In this document: one piece after another, positions 12,507-24,740 of the stretch | Layout of the letters: the number at the start of each line of letters is the position of its first letter | How positions within the stretch are numbered: position 1 is the stretch's first letter | NCBI GenBank assembly: GCA_964006375.1 | Contig: OZ023262.1 | Span: 90,589,654 to 90,653,653, forward strand | Length of the DNA: 64,000 nt | DNA from: Tillus elongatus | Taxonomy: Eukaryota > Arthropoda > Insecta > Coleoptera > Cleridae | Direction: 5' to 3' | The notes under the pieces: generated by a model | What the model was told of the DNA's origin: nothing | What the model saw: only the letters and a program-made list of their open reading frames with translations | Databases searched by the model: none | Program-made: the position numbers and the translations under genes

Positions 12507-13454
12507 CTACATACAGACTTGGAGACTACTTCTCTGGCTGTTGGTTTTCGTTTTTGTAGGCGATGCGAAGGACGTAGCCAGCGCGTAAGCTAACTGGACA
12601 GATAGAAATTGAATTAGTACGAAATCATGACAACTACAAATAAAGATCTGTTGTTATGTTATAATATGATGTTTTGATCAAAAAAATTATTAAATTGAAA
12701 ATAAAATGAAACACAGATGACAGATGAGGCTTTCAAAATGTCTATGTGATGTATGTCAATATTTAACATAAAAATATAACTAGCCTATAATAACTATGAT
12801 AACAGTTACAACAATAAAATAATTAACAATAACAGTATAAAAGTAGTCTCTATACAACGAAAATATCGACATACATCAACTCATTATCTTATTACAACTT
12901 TTTTGAAAGAATAGTTACATTTATTTTCTTTGACTTATTTAATTAGAAAGAAGAATATCCACGAAAGGGGAATTCATTAAATCAGTATGCTCTTTTAAAA
13001 CAAGGTAGCTATTGTCATGTGTGTGCTTTTTGACTTCTAAAGCTTCAAAAAAGTCTAGTTTACGTTTGTCATTATAAAAATGTTGTGGTTGTGTGCGGTT
13101 ATTTACTGTAGGTCTATGTTCGGTATCAATAATATGTTTTACAAATGTAGATTTGTCAGGGTGGTTATTTCTAAATCTGCATTTGCAAATTTTTTGATCA
13201 AAACATCATATCATAACATAGCAACAGATCTTTATTTGTAGTTGTCATGATTTCGTACTAATTCCATTTTAATCTGTCTGTGAATGCTGTCAAGCAGCGA
13301 AACTATAGTCACAGAAACGTTGAATAACATCCTAGAACATCCAGAATTCGTAAGGGCCACTTGCTCCAGTTAGCTTACGCGCCGGCTACGTCCTTCACCT
13401 ACAAAAACGAAAACCAACAGTGAAGCCAGAGAAGTAGTCTCCAAGTCTGTATGT
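12507..13454. mobile_element. Penelope-like element remnant flanked by inverted repeats
   Basis: 12507-12686 and 13190-13454 are inverted copies (ATACAGACTTGGAGACTACT, TTGGTTTTCGTTTTTGTAGG, GCGCGTAAGCTAACTGGA, AGTACGAAATCATGACAACT, ATGATGTTTTGATCAAAAAA). The right arm keeps ~80 bp that the left arm has lost. Between them on the minus strand lies a GIY-YIG C-terminal fragment (12939-13187). Inverted terminal copies around a 5'-truncated body are known for PLEs. Confidence 0.7.
12939..13187 (-). pseudogene. PLE GIY-YIG endonuclease, C-terminal fragment
   Basis: About 80 codons ending in TAA at 12939: CRFRNNHPDKSTFVKHIIDT, EHRPTVNN, then RKLDFFEALEVKKHTHDNSY. The pattern F-KH---T-H, then KLD-FE-LE--KH, is that of the C-terminal half of PLE-type GIY-YIG nucleases, including the Glu of the E-x-E-I/V helix. 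The GIY and YIG strands themselves are missing. The family assignment rests on this motif pattern only. Confidence 0.6.
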
Positions 13455-13644
13455 ATCATAAAATATTAACTCATCGAATGCCAAAGCACACCATACCTAC
13501 AACAAAATTGTTTGTTATAATATGCTGTGGTCAAAGTATCTTCTTTCAAAATATTGTTTGGCTTCATCAAAAAACTTACTCGAACGAAATATTTTATATT
13601 TTATAGGGGTAACTTTTTGTTAGTAAATGTTTTCGCTAAATCTC

Positions 13645-13840
13645 GTAGTTTCGGTGGCCCAGTAGTAAGAACGTACCCCACTAATTACAAGTAGAAGCAT
13701 GATTTCACTTTTCAATCACATACTATAAAATTGATATTAATCGAAGTTTTGTATTGTATCTAACAAGTTGAATGGCTCTACGTTCCTCCTTTCGGAAGGG
13801 CCGTAAGGTAGTTGGTTCCCTATACTAAACTCTGAATGAA
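13645..13840 (+). mobile_element. SINE family 1, diverged copy
   Basis: Starts TTTCGGTGGCCCAGTAGTAA (tRNA-like head) and retains ATCGAAGTTTTGTATTGTAT, AAGTTGAATGGCTCTACGTT and CTTTCGGAAGGGCCGTAAGG. It is truncated before the 3' end. Confidence 0.6.
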
Positions 13841-13881
13841 AAGGCTTCCTACCAGACAACAAATTTATTCATTTAATCACT

Positions 13882-13922
13882 TCCCGACGCGTTTCGACCT
13901 CCAAGAGGTCATCCTCAGGGGA
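13882..13922 (-). ncRNA. Probable hammerhead ribozyme (PLE type)
   Basis: On the minus strand, in order: stem I strand UCCC (13922-13919); core CUGAGGA (CUGANGA, 13918-13912); one unpaired U; stem II GACCUC/GAGGUC with loop UUG (13910-13896); core GAA; a minimal stem III AC-GC-GU (13892-13887); the C after which cleavage is expected (13886); and stem I partner GGGA (13885-13882). All universally required core positions are there. Ultra-short stem III is known for hammerheads of Penelope-like elements, and PLE coding remnants lie on the same strand upstream (14788-15210). The extra U beside stem II is a deviation. Confidence 0.6.
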
Positions 13923-14787
13923 TAAATCTATAATCACAATTAGAAGGTGTGTCCGAAAAGCATTAGTTTTTCCGGTAGGCAATTGTGCACGTTAGAGCAC
14001 AATGATGACAAGATATTTTCTACAGAAAATGTCAAAAGTTAAAATCACAAGTCACACAGTATAATGTCAACGAATAGTCACGCTAAAATCTGAGAGAGCT
14101 ACAAAATAACACAAGCAGATACAGTAACACAAGCTAAAAAACTATGTTAAAGCTAAAACATGCAATTAAAAGTCAAATTAAGCTAAATATTAAAGCAAAA
14201 ATGATAAGCGTTGAAAGCCACAATACTAGAAAAATATATTGTCTGAAACAACTAAGCATTAAAGTCTATTGTAGAAAACAAAGCAAGGCCAATGAGTAAA
14301 GCTGACAGGTCAAACAACACAAGCAGGCAGGCACAGTCAAGCAGAAACCCAATGAGAACCAGTAATTTAAAGAAATTTGTGAAAAATTACTAGTGAACAA
14401 AACAAAATGGACACCACTTACTTGAACAATTTTCAAAAATTGTACTTGAAAACTATACAAAAGGTTCAATAGGCCAAGACTTCATTCTCTGTAGCAGGGG
14501 GCATACTACACTACATCTGAATTCGCCAGAAAATTTGTCTCTAATCAAAAATCAATAAGAAAGATCAGCGATTTAAACGACAGCATTGTTGAGGGGCAGC
14601 CATTCTTCTACCTTGAACATGCCGGGGCAACGGCGCAGGTGCAGAAGAGTGAATAAGAAACAATTTGCAGAAGCATCATATGTCAATGACAAACAGGGTA
14701 GAAAATGGAAGGAGAGCCACAGAGCAGCCATCTTCAAGACACCATACTTCTGGTCAAATAGAAAACCATAGAGTTCAGCAGCACTTA
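13923..14787 (-). other. Probable 3' untranslated region/pLTR of the minus-strand PLE
   Basis: Lies between the GIY-YIG stop codon (14788) and the ribozyme motif on the same strand. It is purine-skewed and without a supported ORF. Assignment is by position only. Confidence 0.35.
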
Positions 14788-15210
14788 TTACACAAATTGT
14801 CCATAGAAGGAAGCAAAATTAGTTATATCAGTGTTGGACATGTTCAAAACTTCACTGACTTGGTAACTGAAATGCTTGAAAATCTCAATTTCTTCTAAAA
14901 CGAATTGTTCCACATCAAAACATGAGGGATGTAAAATCTCAGCATCTGTATTTTTATTAAAGCAGTGGCCACTTTCCCTCAAATGGCAACCAAAGACTGA
15001 CGTGTCATTGTTGGGTTGGTTTCTACTTCTGAGGTGTTCCGTGATTCTGGTGCTCAATGATCTTCCGGTTCTTCCAGTATAGACAGCTTTACAACCGGGG
15101 GTACCACACCGATAGACACCTGACTTCTTCAGGTCTGGGATGTTATATTTGTTGTGAATGAACAAATTGTTAACGGTGCTTAAAGACTTCCCTATATTTT
15201 GATCTGCTTA
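14788..15210 (-). pseudogene. PLE GIY-YIG endonuclease fragment (minus strand)
   Basis: About 135 codons with the GIY-YIG signature KKSGVYRCGTPGCKAVYTGR followed by TGRSLSTRITEHLRSRN, the catalytic Arg in the helix after YTG, FGCHLRESGHCF, and a C-terminal E in VEQFVLEEIEIFKH. This endonuclease domain sits at the C terminus of the PLE polyprotein and nicks target DNA. The reverse transcriptase part is missing, cut at about 15210 where a SINE 3' end begins. It is about 75% identical by eye to the plus-strand copy at 16454, so both come from one PLE family. Confidence 0.8.
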
Positions 15211-15330
15211 GCACGTTAAATATTTCTACCCTCCTTACCAAATATAAGGAGATAGTCAAAATTTGCACGGTGGTGTCACTGACATCAGTGATTGGCCATA
15301 GTCGTAGAAATAAACAGACATTCAAGAACC
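15208..15330 (+). mobile_element. SINE family 1, 3' part
   Basis: Contains TAGCACGTTAAATATTTCTA, CCCTCCTTACC and GTGATTGGCCATAGTCG, the 3' half of the family seen at 22420-22530. Confidence 0.65.
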
Positions 15331-15351
15331 AAAATACAAATAATAGAAAAA

Positions 15352-15398
15352 AGTCAGGACGCAGCAAGTGCGTTATAGTAGCGAATTTTCATAAGTTT
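15352..15398 (+). repeat. Solitary R-family hairpin end
   Basis: GGACGCAGCAAGTGCGTTAT followed by AGTAGCGAATTTTCATAA, without a matching second end nearby. Confidence 0.65.
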
Positions 15399-15436
15399 TG
15401 TAATAATAAACCGTAAGTAAAGAGAAGCATCCGAAA

Positions 15437-15595
15437 ATGGAAGTCGTAGAGCAAGAGTCAGTACAAGTAATTGTGAAGCAACAGCGCCGTGAAGAAGATG
15501 TAATTTTACCAAAATTGATAGTGACAATCCCAGAAACTTTTATACAGCGAAAGTTTATTTGTACAACTTGTACTAAGTATATGTATGCAAAGTAA
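15437..15595 (+). CDS. Small open reading frame, 52 codons, unknown
   Basis: ATG at 15437 to TAA at 15593. The start MEVVEQESVQVIVKQQRREE leads into an acidic/basic stretch, then ILPKLIVTIPETFIQRKFIC, TTCTKYMYAK. The composition looks coding-like (charged, few Ile/Phe/Lys runs, a CTTC pair that could bind metal). There is no homologue I recognise, and it sits between TE fragments. It may be a relic of an exon, a transposon-derived reading frame or chance; chance is a real possibility at this length. Confidence 0.25.
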   Translation: MEVVEQESVQVIVKQQRREEDVILPKLIVTIPETFIQRKFICTTCTKYMYAK

Positions 15596-15862
15596 ACTAT
15601 AATATACATAACGCTACTTACTTTGTGTCCTAGGCGTATCCAGAAGCGGTTTTAACTTAAATTTAAATAGCTGCTTTTTATAAACAAGCATCTCAATTTT
15701 TTTCCAACGATTCAATATAATACGTCACCGAAATTTTTTGGTTAGAAACGTTATTGACAAAAATCATTTAATATCCATCTTTACTTAATTTTAAATTCCA
15801 CAATAACAACAAGGAATATATTTCTTTCCTAACGACACACAGTCTGAGATATACATTGCCTG

Positions 15863-16105
15863 GCCCAGAACTTCTTTCCGTTTGATGATAGGATTTTTGT
15901 CCAGAAGGACGGTCTCTCCATGGGTAATCCTTTGTCACCCCCTTGCGCGAAGATTTTCATGAGCTTCTTTGAGAGGGACCTGGGTTTCAGAGACTACAAC
16001 CCTTATTTGAGTCACATTTCATCTTGGCCACGCTATGTCGACGATGTACTTGTTGTTTCCTCATTTTCGACAATTATAGAAAACCCACTCAAATCAACCG
16101 CCTGA
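15863..16105 (+). pseudogene. PLE reverse transcriptase fragment
   Basis: Reads FFPFDDRIFVQKDGLSMGNP, LSPPCAKIFMSFFERDL, then SWPRYVDDVLVV. QKDGLSMGNPLSP is RT motif 4 of Penelope-like RTs (normally DGLAMGSPLSP), and YVDD is the catalytic motif with the metal-binding Asp pair. The upstream fingers and the thumb are missing or frame-shifted after 16105. PLE RTs are related to telomerase RT and lack LTR-type protease/RNase H. Confidence 0.8.
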
Positions 16106-16453
16106 TCTGTTCAAATTTTGCCATCACATTTCTCACAAGTTGACTTCAACCAGATTCCTGGTCGACAGGCAGTTCAGAGTCCCACTGTCGGGGACGAATT
16201 TTATTATAGAACTAAACCTTATCAAGCAACTCGTAGTTAACAACGAGTATCCAGTTAGTATCGTTGACAGGATGGTTATTAAAAAGTATTAAAAAGAGCC
16301 CTCAGCTCTTAGTGAAAATGTGCACCAGTCTACCCCTCGCCCAGCCAGAAGGAGTGTCTCACTTATTGTGGTCCTTGGTTCAACACCATAGTTAAATCCC
16401 TCAAGAGAGAAAATGTAAAGTTTTAGTTCAAATCCACGAACATAGTCAGTAAT

Positions 16454-16775
16454 ATGTTAATCCGTAACAAGGACAATATTCCAGACCTTAAGAAGTCAGG
16501 TGTTTATCGTTTAACATGTGATATCCCTGATTGCAATGCTATCTACATCGGGAGAACAGAAAGATCATTAAGCACCAGGGTGTCAGAACACCTTAGAAGT
16601 AGAAATCAGGGCGGTAATGACACGTCAGTTTTTGGTTGTCATTTAAGAGATAGTGGTCACTGCTTCAATAAGAATACTCATGCTAAGATTTTACATACCT
16701 CAAGTTTTGGAATTGAACAATATGTCTTAGAAGAAATGGAGATTTTTCAAACATGTCAAATGCTCCAATAGTGAA
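16454..16775 (+). pseudogene. PLE GIY-YIG endonuclease fragment (plus strand)
   Basis: KKSGVYRLTCDIPDCNAIYI, GRTERSLSTRVSEHLRSRN, FGCHLRDSGHCFNKNTHAKI, EQYVLEEMEIF. GVY and YIG are intact, the Arg of the catalytic helix is present, and so is the C-terminal acidic helix. The frame closes prematurely at 16771, just after ...IFQTCQMLQ, compared with the minus-strand copy that continues for about 22 residues. Confidence 0.8.
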
Positions 16776-17719
<944 letters not shown>

Positions 17720-17781
17720 CAGCAAGAGACAGAAAGCAGTAGAATTGTATCACCAAGCTATGGGCCTAAATGGCCTGTGAA

Positions 17782-17784
<3 letters not shown>

Positions 17785-17848
<64 letters not shown>
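17785..17848. repeat. (TA)n microsatellite
   Basis: Perfect tract 67 bp after the preceding compound one. Confidence 0.99.
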
Positions 17849-17851
<3 letters not shown>

Positions 17852-18974
17852 AAGCTTTCGTTGCGGTAATATTCCTATTTCTTAAAAAATTAATGGGATA
17901 ACCGTCAGTTGCAAGATAAAAACTCTATATTATATTGGAGATTTCGGAACTATTTATCCCTTTATCAATGATATAAAGCGAGTTTTAAAATTAAATAACA
18001 AGAATAAACAAAAATTTTTTGTTAAATTTGAATTAAGTTTATACGAGTCAATCTGGTTTAACTGTGGACACATGGGGGCCGTCATCTTTCATCCTCCGTT
18101 GATACGTCGTCGTCAGTTGCGTTGATTGAATATATTTTATTTATTTTTTCATTAAAACCTTGCACCCGTTACAACTTATATGTTTCTTAAAGAAAATTCA
18201 TTAAAGCCTGAGCGCATCAAGTTATGGAAATGAATTTTCATAAAAATGTCTTTCATGGCAAATATGTCTCTTTAATGCAAAGAAATGTTCCGAAAATCTC
18301 TCATATGTATCCAGCCGATAACTTAAAAAATACTTCACTGATTTGGACCAAATTTGGGAATTACGGTAATTTGCTAATGGCTTGGATGAGTTCATTCATC
18401 AATTCTTAAGGGCCAATTTTTCTTAGTAAAAAATTAAAAAATATTCTTTAAAACGCAATATCTCTCAAATTGTCCAAGTGATTGAAACGAATATTTACAA
18501 CTTAAAAGAACATAGGCAGACGTGGTTTTGTACCAATTTTTAAGTCGTTTGATCAAAGGAAAATAAAGTTATTCGAAATTAATTATAAAATAATCCTCGA
18601 CATCACGATTCTGTAATGCAATATCTACAATGTTAGACAAAGACAGATGACGTTATCTGTACTGCTATGATATTTAAATAAATCGTAGATAAAAGTTTAA
18701 ACAATGGAAGTTGTCGCCAGATGTCAGCCTGTAGAACGTTGCGAGAGATTCGACAGCGACGCTATCTCGGTGCAGAACCAGGTAGTATGTTGTCACGATA
18801 GCTCTAGTTTACACAACATTTTATAGATAGAGCTGTGTACAATTTACAATCAACTAAGAATTGTGTAAATTGTGGGCCTTGGACCGTTTTTTTTTCTTCA
18901 TAAAACCAGGACAAATTTTGTGTTCAAAAGCGCTAAATTTAAGCATGCGAATGTTTACTATAAATCCAAAATTT
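17849..18974. other. No gene recognised; one dispersed-repeat piece
   Basis: 18755-18805 is a diverged copy of the ~80-bp block seen at 6395 and 26011 (GGTAGTATGTTGTCACG). R-family-like body phrases occur at 18220-18450. No ORF is supported. Confidence 0.45.
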
Positions 18975-19373
18975 CGGGACGCGAGAAAGTGGGTTATAGT
19001 AGTAAATTTTTATAAGAATTGTACACTATTGGTAAGATATGTTATTAAAACTAATTCTTTAAATTTAAATGGACCTTAGAGTTCGGTTTTTGAGTCCCAG
19101 TTAGCGATTATTTGAAAAAAATTATATTCTATATGGAGCTAAAAAATTAAAATTTGGTCTTAGATATAATATGTAAGTACTACAAGTGCCTTAAACAATT
19201 ATGTTACAAATTTCATTAAAGAGACAAAAGTTTTTCAGAAATAAAAGTAATTCTTTACAAAGGGAATGTACCTGTCAAATTATAAATATGGCAGGTATTT
19301 TTCCTTATTAATTACTTGGATGGTTTTGTTTTAGTCACCCCATCCAGTTTTTGCAAACAATAAACAACAAAAG
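18975..19373 (+). repeat. Inverted repeat, left arm (pair at 20903-21291)
   Basis: About 400 bp matching 20903-21291 in reverse: TTTAAATTTAAATGGACCTT, GTCCCAGTTAGCGATTATTT, GGAGCTAAAAAATT, GTCTTAGATATAATATGTAA, CAAACAATAAACAACAAAAG. The outer end is an R-family hairpin variant (GGGACGCGAGAAAGTGGGTT). Confidence 0.75.
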
Positions 19374-19678
19374 TCTGGACGCCGCCAATGCGTTATGGTA
19401 GTGAATTCTCATAAAAATGTATTTAATAGCAAATATGTGTTTTTTTTTAAGAAAGCAGGCATAAAATTTGGTGTACCCGTATAACCAATATAGCAGAAAC
19501 AATGTGACATGTTGCACCAAAATAACTTTATTCTTTGAAAATGTAAAAAAAATTCCAAAAAGAAACACCAAAAAAAAACTGGTTTCTTGGTCAACCTTAT
19601 AGGTTAATAGCAAATTGAGCTATTAAAATTCGAAGCATTTAAAGAAAATTCGCTACCATAACGCACATGCTCAGTCCC
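19374..19678. mobile_element. R-family MITE
   Basis: 305 bp with inverted hairpin ends (CTGGACGCCGCCAATGCGTT; right end ACGCACATGCTCAGTCCC), joined directly to the left inverted-repeat arm. Confidence 0.7.
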
Positions 19679-20716
<1,038 letters not shown>

Positions 20717-20902
20717 TTTTTAATGTTGTAGAAAATTTTCGTAAAAATATTTCATATTAGATAGCTCAATAAATTTCCCATTAAGCCAGAATCTTCAATC
20801 TTGTACCATAGTAACACCTATGTAAACGCACGTGGGTAATAAATTAAAGAAAAATAACATAATGAGGTTCACGGATAACAACAAATTTGTTTTAAAAACC
20901 TT

Positions 20903-21291
20903 TTTTGTTGTTTATTGTTTGCAAAAACTTGATGGATTGACCAAAACAAAACCATCCAAGCAATTAATAAAGAAAAATACCTGCCATATTTATAATTTGA
21001 CAGGTAAATTCCCTTTGTAAATAATTAAATTTATTATGAAAAACTTTTGTAACTTTAATGAAATTTGTAACACCATTTTTTGCAGTACTTACATATTATA
21101 TCTAAGACCAAATTTGAATTTTTTAGCTCCATATAAAACATAATTTTTTTCAAATAATCGCTAACTGGGACTCTAAAACCGATCTCCAAGGTCCATTTAA
21201 ATTTAAAGAATTAGTTTTAATAGTGTATCTTACTAAAAGTATACAATTCTTATGAAAATTTACTACTATAATGTACTTGCTGCGTCGCGAA
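20903..21291 (-). repeat. Inverted repeat, right arm
   Basis: Partner of 18975-19373, ending at the R-family hairpin variant (TGTACTTGCTGCGTCGCG). Confidence 0.75.
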
Positions 21292-21458
21292 TTTTTTTTC
21301 TTGCAACTGACGACTATCACACAATTTTTTATATAAGGAGAAAGGTTAAGGGCAAGGCCGCAAGGAGACAACCGCATACACGTGTTTCAAGCTTATTAGC
21401 TATAAGTACGGTACAACCAGGTGATGATGGGAACACTCTGGATGAAGAAGCACATTTG

Positions 21459-21614
<156 letters not shown>

Positions 21615-22257
21615 CTAGCGGCTCATTCTTCGCGCTCATTTGGAAACTTTTTTTTAAGATTCGGAAGTTGTTACCTCTCTATAAGCGAATTTTTTGTATT
21701 AAAATTCGCTGAAAACTAAGTGTTCTTGCAATATATGTATTGAGAACTTTCGCAGGAAACGTGGTGATAGAAAGGCAACAATAGTAACACTGAAAAGAAA
21801 ACGCGTGGAGATTGGGGCGTCTAGAGAATGGGTCCTCTAGGAACGTATCATCACAAAATTACACCTGAAAGAATGCTATTAAATCTCATAGTGTGTTCAG
21901 TTATCATCTTCCTACGAATTTTTTAACATCAGAAAGTGATTGTGTAAGGACGCCAAATTATAGTCACACAATCTTATAAATAACAGGTACCTTACCAAAA
22001 AATCTTGCATTTATTCCTGTTCGACAAGACCTCTAGTTTGTGCCAGCGGTACGACAGTTCCTTGTTAAATCGATTTTATATAACAATAAACAAATATCAG
22101 GTTTAAACTAAAGGTAAGGTGCGCGTTTTTCTACTTAAGCCTGTATTTGGTAGGATGTAAGGAGCTCTTTCGCGGGCAAGTTTTGTAATACTTAACGCAG
22201 CTTACCTCATGCTATGGATATCATTGGACCTGTTTAAACTCATTTATGTTACATTTA
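21615..22257. other. No gene recognised; short R-family piece
   Basis: 21615-21720 carries a decayed R-family 5' module (CTAGCGGCTCATTCTTCGCG, CTCATTTGG). The rest is unmatched and non-coding. Confidence 0.45.
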
Positions 22258-22545
22258 GTCTGTGGGTGATTGATAACCTTTCCTTTTACCTTTTCAGTAC
22301 AAACTGTAATACATTAACATCAACCGAGGTTCTGGTATTGTATTTGAGCAAGTTGAATGTCTACACGTTACGGCCTTCGGAGGGGCCTAAAGCCGTCGGT
22401 CTCGTGTCCTTGTGATGTTGGGCACGTTAAAGATTTCTACCCTCCTTACAAAAAGGCGGGGGTTTGGCAAATTTCGAAGATAGTGAGGTGAAACTGCTCA
22501 CTGGTGTCGCTGATTGGCCATAGTCGCGGAAAGAGGAAACATAAC
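22258..22545 (+). mobile_element. SINE family 1, copy lacking the tRNA head
   Basis: Matches the minus-strand copy at 1320-1620 throughout: CAGTACAAACTGTAATACAT, AACATCAACCGAGGTTCTGG, TTTGAGCAAGTTGAATGTCT, TTGGGCACGTTAAAGATTTC, GATAGTGAGGTGAAACTGCT, GATTGGCCATAGTCGCGGAA. Confidence 0.8.
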
Positions 22546-22608
22546 TCTTAGCACCAACCCCAGGCGTTTGTGGCAGTGACAATGCCATATGGGCAGACAT
22601 TGTCACCC

Positions 22609-23450
22609 CGGGGAGTGTATACAATCGAATTGTTGATCCAATTTTAATTCGTAGTAGTTTGGAGAAATTTGCTGTATCATTATACAGCAAATGTGTCCAG
22701 TTAAACTAGAGATATATGTTTTGAAAACCGAAATATTGGAAAATTATGAGAATCCCATCATCAATGAGCTACATTTTCAGGAAGGTGGTGCCCTTACTTA
22801 TTTTGCAGCTTTGGTTAGGAGATTTTTGGGAAATCATAATCCAATTTGGTTGTTATTTGGTTTTAATATAACAGCTCATTTAAAGGGGATGTAATGTTAA
22901 AAATTTACGAAGCATATTCCGAAATTAAAACTAGTTTGTAATTCAGGTTTGTCCAATTTTGTTTTGTGTTTGACGTCAGTGGATAGGAGGAAAAGGTTAT
23001 ATTTAATGACCAGCTAGATCTCCAGACGTGAATATCCTAGACTTTTTTCTATGTAGATTTTCAAATAGCAAGATCTTTCGACAACGAACCACAAGATCTG
23101 CAGGAACTGAGGGAGATAATTACTACTGAATATTATAAAATATTCCTGGAGATGTTGGAAAATGTGAGAAGAGGATTTGATCACAGACTGTATTGTACTG
23201 TATTTTATTGTACGGTTGTCATTTTAAGCGAGTTTTAAATTAGAAACACAATTGCTAATTAAATTTTGTCGAAACACCCAAATCAATTTTTATAGTAAGG
23301 ACAAATGGAATAAAACATTAGTGGAACCACTTATCCTAAAAAAGAGCTGTAGTTGCATCTACATAATCGTAATTTCAGACTTAAACACAAAAATACCATT
23401 AGTTCAGACGTCCCAGTTAAAAGTTTTAAAAGCAAATTTCTAAAAAAAAA
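22609..23450 (+). repeat. Direct segmental duplication, unit 1, carrying a mariner remnant
   Basis: Homologous to 23961-24740 from 'gtatacaatcgaattgttga' to 'cagttaaaagttttaaaa'. Homology continues beyond the mariner end GAAACACCC (23271-23279), so the copies arose by duplication of a locus, not by two insertions. Confidence 0.75.
22691..23279 (+). pseudogene. Mariner-like transposase C-terminal remnant, unit 1
   Basis: Reads ENPIINELHFQEGGALTYFA, ALVRRFLGNHNPIWL, then in shifted frames RSPDVNILDFFLC and LQELREIITTE. This is the second/third catalytic block of a mariner transposase in which (Q)DGA has become EGGA, so the catalytic Asp is lost. The region ends at a GAAACACCC terminus. The 5' two thirds are missing and several frameshifts are present. 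Confidence 0.6.
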
Positions 23451-23579
23451 ACCTTTTCCCCTCTCAGATTCCCGTAACACACATTTTATGTGTTAATTTC
23501 AGTGTTACGGATGCATCTCTGCTGATTCTACATACCTGAAACGGTTTCTCTTTAACCCACTGTTACATGAAATAATAAT

Positions 23580-23604
23580 AACACACACATACACGCACAC
23601 ACAC

Positions 23605-23674
<70 letters not shown>
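23580..23674. repeat. (AC)n then (TA)n compound microsatellite
   Basis: AC-rich 23580-23604, TA 23607-23674. Present only in the first duplication unit's flank. Confidence 0.99.
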
Positions 23675-23678
<4 letters not shown>

Positions 23679-23960
23679 TAATAAATTGAACCCTTTATAA
23701 ATAAAGATCTTCTATGCAAATGCGCTTGAAAAGTGTTTTTCACGAAAATTGGAAAAATTTACACAAAATTCCCTACAACAAGTTGTTTACATGTATCCGT
23801 TGAAAATTGTTTTTACGCGATAATTCGCTAAATAATATAATTGTAGTAAATATTTGCTTAAAAAATTTGCGTAAAAAAAAATTTCCAAGGACATCTCCTA
23901 AAACAATTTCTTAATATTTTTGCACGAAAATTCATTAAAAAATTGCTTTTCACGGTTGGA

Positions 23961-24740
23961 CGGGGATTGTATACAATCGAATTGTTGATGCAATTTTAAT
24001 TCGTAGTAGTTTGACTGAAGAAATCATTATACCACAAATTTCTCCAGTTAAACTAGAAATAGATGTTTTGAGAACCGAAATATTGGAAAATTATGAGAAT
24101 CCCAACATCAATGAGCTACATTTTCAGCAAGGTGGTGCCCTTACTTATGTTGCAGCTTTGGTTAGGAGATTTTTGGAAAATCATAATCCAATTTGGTTGT
24201 TATTTGGTTTTAACATAACAACTCATTTGAAGGGGATGTAATGTTGAAAATTTACGAAGCATATTTCAAAATTAAAACTAGTTTGTAATTCAGGTGTGTC
24301 CAATTTTGTTTTTTGTTTCAGGTCAGTGGATAGGAGGAAGAGGTTTTATTTAATGACCAGCTAGATCTCCAGATCTGAATTATAGAGATTTTCAAATAGC
24401 AAGGTCTTCCGACACTGAACCAGAAGATCTGCAGGAACTGAGGGAGATAATTACTACTAAATGTTATAGAATATTTCTGGAGATGTTGGAAAATAAAGAG
24501 GATTTGATCACAGACTGTGTTGTACTGTATTTTATTGTACGTTTGTCATTTTGAGCGAGTATTAAATTAGAACCACAATTGCTAATTAATTTTTTTCGAA
24601 ACACCCAAATCTATTTTTATCCTAAAAAAGAGCTGTAGTTGAATCTACATAATTGTAATTTCAGACTTAAATACAAAAATACCATTCGTTCAGACGTCCC
24701 AGTTAAAAGTTTTAAAAACAAATTTCTAAAAAAAAAACTA
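23961..24740 (+). repeat. Direct segmental duplication, unit 2
   Basis: See unit 1. It lacks about 40 bp that unit 1 has after its mariner end. Confidence 0.75.
24011..24606 (+). pseudogene. Mariner-like transposase C-terminal remnant, unit 2
   Basis: NPNINELHFQQGGALTYVAA, LVRRFLENHNPIWLL, same architecture and same loss of the DGA aspartate as unit 1. The shared lesion supports duplication after inactivation. Ends at GAAACACCC (24598-24606). Confidence 0.6.

Larger units (their letters stand above)
15845..16775 (+). mobile_element. Penelope-like element, 5'-truncated (plus strand)
   Basis: Starts within the RT domain and runs through the linker to the GIY-YIG domain, ending near 16775. The two coding parts are listed separately. 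Frameshifts and stops lie between 16105 and 16450. Confidence 0.8.
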
